DNA of 64,000 bases from Corallium rubrum (lineage: Eukaryota > Cnidaria > Anthozoa > Scleralcyonacea > Coralliidae), in the NCBI GenBank assembly GCA_964035015.1, contig CAXIUP010000123.1, positions 15,001 through 79,000 of the forward strand, written 5' to 3'. The translations under genes and the position numbers were made by a program. Shown here in pieces: positions 19,902 to 29,457 of this stretch. The notes beneath the pieces were generated by a model, which was given only the letters and a program-made list of their open reading frames with translations, did not search any database and was not told where the DNA came from. How positions within the stretch are numbered: the stretch's first letter is position 1; every line of letters starts with the position of its first letter.

Positions 19902-20416
19902 ACTTTGTTTAGAGAAGGTATGAACACATCTGTACATAGATATTCTGCCGGATGGGCTTCATTATTTTAAAATTGATTAATAGTGATAAAATTAACATGC
20001 CGTTGTATAATAATTGAATACAAGTGCATGTACGTGTTAATTTGTATCTATAGTTTATGCATGCAAAACCTCTAAATGGGCTACATTATGGGTTTTTTCC
20101 AAATGCATCAATACTGCCAAGGTCAATAAGGATTGACACTGAGATTAGTTAAAGTTCACGTGTATTTTCTTCAGTTATACAAGGTATACTGAAACATATA
20201 TTGTTTTGTGTTTTAGATTCAGTATATGTTTGCAGTTTCGTATGGTCGATATGGAGGTTGGAGGGTATTTTCTCCCTTGTTTCTTTGCTAACATCGACGA
20301 AGTAATTAATAAAAATGTTGCTAATTGCAATTGCAGTATTATTTGATCAGCTATAGCCAATAGGTTAGTTAATTTTTCAGTTTTTATCAGTATCTCAGTG
20401 ATGAATCATTGGGGTG
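19899..20416 (-). repeat. Array unit 3, truncated
   Basis: Matches unit 1 from 'tgaactttgtttagagaagg' to 'gatgaatcattgggg' and then diverges at 20416. It retains the roughly 140 bases missing from unit 2. Confidence 0.85.
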
Positions 20417-20527
20417 CTGATGATTTGATAAAAGTTCAGTTAGTTCTCCAATTTGGCTGTGGAAAATCAGTTTGAAAAGATACAATGGATAGGTTAGAGC
20501 ATATGTTTGAAAGAGTTGCTTACAGGT

Positions 20528-20723
20528 ATGTCTGTTGTTGTGTTTATATGTGGGTCACTTCTTTCTTGTCTATTCATTCCAATATTACAAAGAGAACTGG
20601 ATATACTCAAGGATGTGGTCTGGAATTCACACAGAATTCGCTGTCAGAAAGATACCTACCTACCGGATGGTATTCCAGAACATATTTATAACTTCCCAGA
20701 GGAATATAAACCTAAGGATTGTG
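20528..20723 (+). CDS. Possible first exon of a membrane or secreted protein, unidentified
   Basis: From ATG at 20528 an open frame of 65 codons runs to a strong donor (TGTG|GTAAGTC) at 20723/20724. It starts with a hydrophobic segment (VVVFICGSLLSCLFIPIL) that could be a signal anchor. A soluble stretch rich in charged and aromatic residues follows (KDTYLPDGIPEHIYNFPEEY). Composition is protein-like, unlike the surrounding repeats. I do not recognise the family and found no downstream exon, so this could be a chance frame. Confidence 0.3.
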
Positions 20724-21660
20724 GTAAGTCAATATATTATACATTACATAGGCAAGAATTATCCAAGCAGCAAATGGGCTGTTGTCACACGTTATTATGT
20801 ACACATAGGTCTGTTTTGCATCTTGTTATGATGATTAGAGCTACAAAAATATTTAACTTTGGCAATGCATATATCTATTGCAAAAATATCATGTGATAAG
20901 TGCTTGGAATATACTGTAACCATACTTGGGCCAGGACTCCAAAAGTCATTCACAGCTTGTCAGCAGATTGTGCTAGCCAATTTAAATGTAATTTGTTTGT
21001 CATTCATAAGTTAGTTATTTCCCTTTTCCACACAAATGCTAGAAATCAAGATATATATTTACCACAAATAATAAATCTCATTTTATAGTTTAAACATCTA
21101 TTACCATATTTCTTTTAGTAAGACCCAGCCCCAGGTAGCCTATTAATTTTAGGCCATTAAAAGGGGGCTTAATAGAGGGGGATGCTTGTAAACAGAAACT
21201 GTTTTTCTACAGAAACTATTTATCTACAGTACTGTTCGAGGTACTGTTTACCTAAAACTGAAGAAATTCTGGTTGCTAAAGTCCCATACTTGCTGTGGTA
21301 TAATAAGCCAATTAAACAGCAATACAACTGGGTTGTCAAAATATTGTATTTTGTGCAAAAACACAATATAATTTGTACTGGTGTGCTACAATGGGAGGTA
21401 AGGCACTCGCATATATTGACTATACAGGGATGTGCCCTCCGGTGTAATAATTATCACACTTTTTGATCTGGTGCAAGGTCTGTTCTTATATGCTGGCAGT
21501 CATTTACTCCTTTCTTTCAGTTTGGAACAGGGTACCGGTTTTAGCCATTTTGTGTGAAGCCAATTCCTTTGTCTGGAGTAACCAACATAATTTAAGGGTT
21601 CAGTGGTATGCCCCCCTGGGATTGAAGGCAGAGTGCATTAATAATAATAAACAATGAACA
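20724..21660. other. No recognisable gene
   Basis: Unique-looking sequence downstream of the possible exon. The 94-codon frame at 21182-21466 has no recognisable motif. Confidence 0.4.
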
Positions 21661-21688
21661 CGAGGGGTTTGCATTAATGTATTTCTAG
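21661..21688 (+). repeat. 3' end of a preceding Helitron-like copy
   Basis: The segment ending GCATTAATGTATTTCTAG repeats the last bases of copy 2 and joins directly to its TC start. This is a head-to-tail CTAG|TC junction. Confidence 0.6.
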
Positions 21689-21808
21689 TCCCCGAGCCGG
21701 GCGACGGGCCGAAGGCCCGGAGCCCGGTGAGGGTGCTAATCTCGACACGCGTGGAGTTCATTTTACACGCGTGTAGAAAAAGAGAGGCAGACGAAAATCT
21801 GGAAGCTG

Positions 21809-21881
<73 letters not shown>

Positions 21882-22928
21882 GTCGTAGGGTGTCATGCGG
21901 TAAGAATTGTTGTACTGGTGACTGACAATGAAGCACCACAAAATTTTAAACTAAATCTATGACTATGTTTTGCGAAACGAAACGAAATGGAGCCCGCTCT
22001 ACTAAAACAACAAACAGCGGTTTAATATATCTTGAAGAGAAACCAGAAAACCTGAAGATACTAAACGCTGTATGGTAAACAAAAAGTCGATCTGAATTGG
22101 CAGTGTTCGTGGTAACTCAGGTAGGGGATTTGTATATTTATTTTGCTGATTGGATTCATTGTATTAAGTGCCAAGACCGGCAATTCGTTTAAATAAAAGC
22201 CTTTTTATAGTCACTCGTCCGTTAACCTTAATCGACTAGCATCTATTATATAAAGTTTAATACATTGTGTTGTTTTCATGTTTTCGCTTAAACCTAAATG
22301 ATATACAGCTCCACTTATATTCGTGCTTACCTTTTTACACTAACTTGTAAAACTTATCTGGACGTGGTGTTTTTCATTGATTTATAATACTCATGGGCCG
22401 ACTTTGCCGATTTTCTAGGCAGTATTTCCAAATTTTCGCCAGAAACGTTGTCTGTTTAATATTTCTTTCTGGAATCCGATTCTACTGAATTGTTTTTATC
22501 TCAGACTTTATATTATAAGTGTAGTTTTGGAGCTGTTAACTTTTAATTCTGCCTTTGCAAAACATATATGCAGAACAGCAGAGGGAAGCCATTTAAAGAC
22601 TTGCTAAAAATAATTCCCTTGGAAACCTATAAACAATGAATATATGTTTTACAGCTATAGTTCAATTAATGAAACCTAAGTTTTGCTTTCATATGTTCAA
22701 TTTTCAAATCAGAAATCTGAAAGTAAACAGTTAGTCACCCTATAAATGCATATCAGGAGGGCTTTAATATTTTAATCAGGGGGTGTGTGTTTCAAAAATA
22801 CATATAAAATTTAAAGATGATCTGTGTGTCATAATACAACAAAAACATAAATTAGGGGGGGGGGGGGTTATGGGGTTAAAAAATGCATATAAAGCAGGCG
22901 AGGGGTTGTTGCATTAATGTATTTCTAG
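21689..22928 (+). mobile_element. Helitron-like repeat, copy 2
   Basis: Begins TCCCCGAGCCGGGCGACGGG, forming a GC-rich hairpin (about 21691-21730), and ends GCATTAATGTATTTCTAG followed by T. The interior matches copy 1 in reverse (accagaaaacctgaag; acaaaaagtcgatctgaatt). It contains a TA dinucleotide tract (21812-21880) and a G11 run near 22856. No gene lies inside. Confidence 0.55.
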
Positions 22929-23755
22929 TAGTGTTTGATGCTGGCCTGGTAACTTTGTCTATTAGATGCTAATATTGGTAAGACGTCGTAATACGTTTTA
23001 GGAGTCTATACTGACTTCGATCAGGGCGTCTATAAGATAGGGCGGGAGAACGAGACGGGTGCCCTGAAGTATGTGTGATGCGCGGGTCCCCCCAAATATT
23101 CAAACACATTTTTTCCCTTTGCGACGTGTTTGTTCGCATGCAAGCAAAAAAGCTCAAAAAATTAAGTAACAATATTTATACCAAAGATAGATCTATTAAT
23201 GGAGTAACCGTCCTTGAATTTGCTAAGTTCTGGAGCCAGGGCAAGTTATTAAATACTTTACAAAACGAGTGCGAGTTGGAACTGCGGAAGCCGCCATGAT
23301 GAACGAAACGAAAGCTTGCTGGAAGAGAATTCACATTTCCTCTTTATATTTTGGTTTCTGGTGAAGGATGATCATACGGTAAGAAGAATATATGTATACT
23401 TTTGTCTATTAAAAATATAAAAGTGACCACAAGACGCTTAACTACCTTTCAAATACCTAAATTTTCAAAACATTCGAGCCAGGAAAATTTCTCAACTGTA
23501 ACCAAATTTTTAGGCTGCAATCAGCACGCTATTGCTAAAAAAGCTCAAAAATTACGCGATGAAATTTGAGAGGAATAAGTTTAATGCCTTCCAGACATGT
23601 CTTTAGAAAAGCTAAGTTCTGGCTCGTTCTTGAGTTATGAAATAATTAAAATGTTCTACGCGTGGAGCAAAATTAGACAAGGAAGCCATAAATGGCTTCG
23701 GCTTCAACATTGAAAATTTTAGTCGTTTTATACTTAAGAATGCCTTCCACCATGT
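22929..23755. other. No recognisable gene
   Basis: Unassigned sequence. Two stretches around 23140-23260 and 23540-23640 share 'aaaaaagctcaaaaa' and 'gctaagttctgg' in the same order, suggesting an old direct duplication. A 74-codon frame (23075-23299) across the first is unidentified. Confidence 0.4.
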
Positions 23756-24864
23756 TATTTTTTGTTCGCGTAATCGTGTCATTTACACGAGGGATACGAG
23801 ACCCTCCCGTAAGATGGAACTTGGTAGATATCTAAATCAAGTTGATTGGAGTATTATTGACCTGGCTGAAACGTGTGAGGAAAAACCCGAAGTATTTACT
23901 AATGCCATCTCTACAGGATTAGACCTCCTCATGCCTGAGAAAAAAATCAAGCTTCACCATAATGACCCTCCATGGATCACCGAGAATTTCAAACGCGAGA
24001 TTCAAAAGCGGCAACAGGCGTTCTCATCAGGCAACACTGTCGCCTTTAAATTTCACCGTAACAAAGTCAACGAAATGAGGAAAAGATGCCGTATTAATTA
24101 TTACGCCTCTAAAGTTAACCACCTCAAACAATCTAAACCCAAAGAATGGTGGGCCGAAGTTAAACGTATATGTGGGGCAACTTTGCCCTCGGGACTTGAC
24201 AGTTTAGTTTCACAATTACAAATCGAAAATATTGACAAAATATCAGCATCTGACATTGCCAATTTAATCAACGATAGTTTCTTGGAGCCAATGACAGAAT
24301 ATAGTCCTCTCAGCGACCACGATCTACAGCTTTTGATAGAAAGTTCTGAAGGTGTCTTGCTCGCTGACATGAACATGACCTCATCAAAGTCTGTATACAA
24401 CAAATTGAAATCGTTGAACTCTGTCAAAGCGCCAGGTCCTGATGGTATAGCGAACTGGCCGGGTCCTAAAGGAGTATGCAGAAATTCTAGCTTGACCTAT
24501 TTCAAATTTGCTAAATGCTTCGTATATAGAACAAAAGTTACCACTGGCTTGGAAGCGGGCAAACATTACACCAATCCCGAAAGAGAAACCCATTACTGAT
24601 ATCAATAAGCATCTCAGACCTATATCACTCACTCCGGCGCTATCCAAAATCGCTGAAGATTTTGTTGTGGAAATCTATGTAGCCCTTGCCATTCTGAGTG
24701 TCATTGACCCATTCCAGTTTGGAGGTATTCCACGCTCTTCAGCTACACTAGCTCTTATTAACATGATTCATGAATGGGCCGAGGCTACCGACGGTACTGG
24801 TGATGCTGTTCAGTGCATGTCTAGATATCGCGTGTCGTATTACATTTGGAAACGTGTGTTTTAA
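23756..24864 (+). pseudogene. LINE fragment (linker and RT N-terminal half), truncated at both ends
   Basis: The frame beginning about 23756 contains the linker between endonuclease and RT (PPWITENFKREIQKRQQAF; PKEWWAEVKRICG) and the RT entry motif VKAPGPDGIANW. After a frameshift near 24460-24520 it continues in another phase: LAWKRANITPIPKEKP, HLRPISLTPALSKIAE, DPFQFGGIPRSSATLALINM. It stops before the catalytic FRKAFD and YADD blocks. Jockey/CR1-type LINE by motif order. The missing continuation resembles what is found at 37.1 kb, but as a different copy. Confidence 0.8.
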
Positions 24865-25276
24865 AACATGTTTAAATATTTTCTGTTTGTCCGAATTTAA
24901 ATAAATTCTACATCAAAATGATCGCTTGAACTGCCGAATCCGACACTATATATAGGTTTTATCTACTAAATATATTAGACCGTTGGTTAATTTTCAGAAA
25001 AACGGCCATGTTTACATTTATACTAATTACCAAACCTTCGGCGCTTCCTGCACCACAGCAGTTCATATAAGACCATAGATTCTATTTGTGAAAATCTATG
25101 CAATTATGCATTGCCATTGTCATATAGTCTTGCCAGAGTACGCCAATAATAATATTATGATTAGTATCATTATCAGTCACAATGGAGAAATCATCAAGAC
25201 TAGTGGTTTAAATTACGAAACTACGAGGAAATATCATAACAGGTTCTGGCAACTACACAAGATACAAATTTACACG
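24865..25276. other. Sequence upstream of retrotransposon copy B
   Basis: Non-coding. The open frame of copy B extends back to 25088, but the first Met matching copy A is at 25277, so the upstream codons are probably leader sequence. Confidence 0.4.
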
Positions 25277-27459
25277 ATGTCAAAGAAACCCAAAAAGATG
25301 AAATGGACGGAACAAATGAACATCGATGTGTTAGAATGTAAACGAAAAGCACAGGAGCTGACCACACTCAATAATGCCCCTTGTAATATCAACGGCAGGA
25401 AGAAAGCTTACATTGAGGTTATGAGCGAGCTATGGAACGAGAAAGGTTACGGTCACCTTGGTCTTAAACAACAAAATCTGCGAGATCAAGCTTCAAGGCT
25501 GGAAAAGACTCAACGGAACTCAACGGATATGAACGTAAATGTTATAAGAACGATAGATACAAACGAATCTAGCTCGGACAGGATTCAGCCGATGTCAAAT
25601 ATTGTAAATAATATGACTTCTACCGAAGATATCGACGAAAATCGGAATCGAAATCAAAATAATATTGACCAGCAAAGCCAGAATGATAATTGCCCGATAC
25701 AAGGCCTAGATTTGCATACGTCTGCAGTACAACTCCCAGGGGAGTCAGTAGTTCTGGAGCGTGATCACTCAACCTTTGAAAATGCGTTAGACGACGTGCC
25801 AGGAAACTTGCCTGAATACAAAGCCAACAACGCGCCATCTACATTTATTTGGGGCCGACATAGTGACGGAAGAACAATAACGATCAGCACATCAATCATT
25901 GACAGTGCATACAATGAAGTCACGAAATGGCGGAAAAACGCTTTTCTTGTCCCCTATGGAAAAACGGGAAAAAATTTCATTGATAAATTAACAAAACATA
26001 TAAATGATTTTTTTTTAAAAGCAGCCATTGTACTTCTGGCGTTATGTCTACAGAAACCAAGTAAGAAATCCAAGGCGAAGGAACACAAAGAATGTTTGGC
26101 TAAGCGGTTGGCACTATGGGAAGAGGGCGAAATAGATATTTTGCTGCGTGCAGGGCGAATGATCCCAAGGCGTCTCACAAGCTCCCGGAGAACTGATCCA
26201 CCTGATAAAGCAAAAGTGTTTGCAAATCTAGTCATGAAAGGCCAAATTCATTCGGCTTTATGCTACCTCAGTGATAACGACAGCGGGGGCGTCCTGCCCC
26301 TAAGTGATGACGTCATGAGACAGCTTAGGGAAAAACACCCTATGGCACAGGAAGCCCACCCGGGATCTTTACTCTTCGGGCCAATTGAAAACGTCCCAGA
26401 TGTAATCTTCCTGCAGATCAATGGAGAGATGGTTCGAGACGCCGCGTTGAGGACTAAAGGCTCTGGAGGGCCTTCGGGTGTAGATGCTGATGGCTTCAGG
26501 AGAATGCTTGCATGCAAATCCTTCAAGAAATCCGGCACAGACCTGTGCGCAGCGATAGCTACAATGACCAGACGTTTATGCACTGAACTGATTGATCCTC
26601 GAAGTATCGAGGTAATATTGGCAAATCGACTAATTCCACTCGACAAAGGAGAGGGCGCGGTTCGGCCGATCGGGGTTGGAGAGGTAATATGGAGTATAAT
26701 TGGGAAATGTGTGATGAGAGTAGCAAAACCTGATGTCGTTGACGCAAGCGGCTCGCTGCAGGTATGCGCTGGTCTTAAAAGTGGAAGTGAGGCAGCAATT
26801 CATGCAATGCGCAATGTATTTGACGCCGATGAAACAGATGCTGTTCTACTCATCGATGCCTCCAATGCATTTAATGCTCTGAACAGAGCTGCTGCGCTAC
26901 ACAATACCAGAGTGCTATGTCCAGCAATAGCGACCTACGCGATAAACACTTATAGACAACCTGCGAGACTCTTCGTTACAGGCGGAGAAGAACTGAGATC
27001 AGTAGAGGGCACCACACAGGGAGACCCTATCGCTATGAGCCTATACGCCATCAGTCTTCAGCCACTGATAACGCTTTTACACATCTCAAGCAAAGATAAA
27101 CAATGCTGGTTTGCTGATGACGCAACTGGAAGTGGTTCGCTAAGGGATGTGAAGAAATGGTGGGATGAACTGTCAGAGAATGGTCCAGCGCTAGGATATT
27201 TTCCTAATGCGAAAAAGTGCTGGTTGGTCGTCAAACCCGAGAAAGAGTGGTCCTCTGCGAGACAGCAATTAACATCACCACGGAGGGTCATAAGCATCTA
27301 GGTGCAGCTCTCGGATCAAGATCGTATCTCGAAGAATATGTCGGCGAGAAAGTGGAGGACTGGGTAAATCAGGTCACCAAACTTGCAGAGTTCGCCACAT
27401 CACAACCTCAAGCGAGTTATGCAGCCTTTATCTTTGGTTTACGGCATCTTTGGACATAA
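25277..27459 (+). pseudogene. Copy B polyprotein, N-terminal part (Myb-like domain and RT)
   Basis: Starts [13 protein letters not shown]. The Myb-like segment ([44 protein letters not shown]) aligns with copy A. RT follows: [62 protein letters not shown] with the Asp pair intact. A frameshift near 27245-27260 (after WLVVKPEKE) moves the continuation ([20 protein letters not shown]) to another phase, which runs to the LINE insertion at 27458. About 240 residues of linker separate the Myb-like and RT parts. Confidence 0.85.
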
Positions 27460-27477
27460 ACCAGATGGTCGTGTCAA

Positions 27478-29385
27478 ATGAGCTCTGATAAACCAGATAA
27501 GATGACCGATGAAATAAGTGTTAAAGAAACTGTAAATCCACTGGCCATTACTGATAAAGGTAAATGTAAATGGAAAGGTGAATTTAAATCTTTACAGAAG
27601 TTTGTTGAAGAAGTTTTAGAAATCAAAGGCAAGTGGACATCACCTGGCGGCGGTTCAAAACAGATAAAGACCGAAGATATATCGATTAGATGGTATGAAC
27701 AAAATCAAACCATTACATTGAGCGGATCAAAGGCTGAAGAATGCAGGAGATGTCTAGAACATTTAGCCAAAATATCAATTGAAAACACCGATGTCTCCGA
27801 AGGAAATCAATCTCCATTGAACCTTAGCCGGACCGAAGACGAAGATGGGCAAGACCAAACAGTTATAATGATTGGGTCAAAGTCAAAGGGGGCCGAAGAA
27901 TATAGTAAATCATTTGAAGGGGAAACCGAAGTATCGTCTGTGAACACTAACACCTTGAATGGAAACGGGACCTTAAACCTAAATCTGTTCGAAGATGAAG
28001 ATGGGCTTGGTCAAACGCCTTCGCTCCTGAATACTAATGAGTTGTCCCATTCAAATCCTGTAGATGTAAATGTCGATCAAACACGAGATCAAACATCATG
28101 TTGCGTGTTAAAGGAAACCGTAGGATCTCCAGTCAAATTTCCATTTGATAACACTGTCACTGATGCCTCGAAAGAAGACGAATCTTCCTTAAATTTATCT
28201 GTAAACGAAGGTGAAATAGAGAGGATGCATTCGTTTCTGAATAATAGGCATTCTCTGGAGAATACAGTTGATGTTATTCAAAATCAATTGTACTCATTGA
28301 AATGCGAATTTGAAAAACACCGAACTGAATATTCAAAAGTTATAAACGACCTTGTTAATAAACATGACAATAGTTCGACATCTATCAACAAACCACAATT
28401 TGATAAACTCTATAGAGAAAATCAGCTATTAAAGGATGAAAACAAAGCTTTGAACGAAAGACTGGACAACCTTGGTTTTATCCTGGCCGATTTAAACTCT
28501 AAAGTAAAGCACGCCGAAGAAGAAAAGGCAAGCTTAATAACAACTATTCGTTTACTCCAACAAGATGCAAATGAGTGGAATGTTGTGAAGTCTAAAAAAG
28601 ACGACTATCCAATAAAGAATGCTGAATTTAAAGCAAGAGATAAGAGTACCCCGCATCTGAGGGATGGTTTAGGAGTTGGAAGTCGATTTTCCGTATTAGA
28701 TGACGAAGTCGAAGGTTCAAAGGATGAACTATCGATCAAAAATCCTCCTAAATCGAAAAGCCAGACGACTAAATTGAAGAAAAATCAGAAAAATCAGACG
28801 ACAACATCGCGATCGAAGAAAGATGAAACAGCTAGAGTAAAGGTTAAGGGGCAAACTGATGAGAAGACAACGAAGCGTACTTTTAACAACGCAACACCAA
28901 CAACAGTAATTTTGGGAGATTCAATGATCAGGCGTATACAAGGATGGAGATTGGGGAGAAAGGTTGGCCATAGAGTAGTTGTCAAACCATTTTCTGGAGC
29001 GACAACCACTGACATGAGAGACCATATGAAACCTTCATTAAGAAGAAAACCTGAACGGGTAATTTTGCATATTGGAACAAATGATTTGAAAGGCTCAAGT
29101 CCTGTTGAAATAGCTGATAATATCGTCGACTTAGCCAGAATGATCGAAAATGAATCCGACGCTGAAATTGTACTGTCCGAAATAATAACAAGGGCAGATA
29201 ATATTCCAGATGAAAATGTTAAGAAAATTAATAAACTAGTAAATAGATACGCTAACCAAAATGGCTGGGGAATAATACGTAACGACAATATCACGAAGCA
29301 TCACCTGGACGAAAAAGGACTGCATTTGAATGAGAAAGGTATTTCTATTATGATTAATAATTTAGTTACATATTTTTCTAAATGA
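27478..29385 (+). CDS. LINE ORF1: coiled coil plus SGNH esterase-like domain
   Basis: 635 codons. Residues about 1-110 include a small basic/aromatic region (KCKWKGEFKSLQKFVEEVLE; ISIRWYEQNQTITLSG). Residues about 115-260 are acidic and serine-rich with repeated NLNLFEDEDGLGQT-like phrases. About 260-380 is a coiled coil with leucine heptads (LYRENQLLKDENKALNERLD). A basic Lys/Thr stretch follows. The C-terminal domain shows the SGNH hydrolase blocks: GDSM at 480-483, GTND at 533-536 and His616 in GLHLNEKG. Esterase-type ORF1 proteins are known in CR1-like LINEs, where they bind RNA and may act on lipid esters. All catalytic residues I can see are kept. ORF2 starts 72 bases downstream in another frame. 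Confidence 0.88.
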   Translation: MSSDKPDKMTDEISVKETVNPLAITDKGKCKWKGEFKSLQKFVEEVLEIKGKWTSPGGGSKQIKTEDISIRWYEQNQTITLSGSKAEECRRCLEHLAKISIENTDVSEGNQSPLNLSRTEDEDGQDQTVIMIGSKSKGAEEYSKSFEGETEVSSVNTNTLNGNGTLNLNLFEDEDGLGQTPSLLNTNELSHSNPVDVNVDQTRDQTSCCVLKETVGSPVKFPFDNTVTDASKEDESSLNLSVNEGEIERMHSFLNNRHSLENTVDVIQNQLYSLKCEFEKHRTEYSKVINDLVNKHDNSSTSINKPQFDKLYRENQLLKDENKALNERLDNLGFILADLNSKVKHAEEEKASLITTIRLLQQDANEWNVVKSKKDDYPIKNAEFKARDKSTPHLRDGLGVGSRFSVLDDEVEGSKDELSIKNPPKSKSQTTKLKKNQKNQTTTSRSKKDETARVKVKGQTDEKTTKRTFNNATPTTVILGDSMIRRIQGWRLGRKVGHRVVVKPFSGATTTDMRDHMKPSLRRKPERVILHIGTNDLKGSSPVEIADNIVDLARMIENESDAEIVLSEIITRADNIPDENVKKINKLVNRYANQNGWGIIRNDNITKHHLDEKGLHLNEKGISIMINNLVTYFSK

Positions 29386-29457
29386 TCTTGGATAGGCCGT
29401 TGCTCCAGAGAACCAACCCTATTCACATCCTGTAGTGCACATCCAGAAACTAGTTCA

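Noticed and set aside
21661..22928. 18-bp direct repeats GCATTAATGTATTTCTAG around Helitron-like copy 2 read as a target-site duplication
   Set aside because: The same sequence is the conserved 3' end in other copies and the left one is preceded by further element sequence, so it is the end of a preceding tandem copy rather than a duplicated target.
28794..29294. 166-codon minus-strand frame
   Set aside because: Antisense shadow of the SGNH domain of LINE ORF1.
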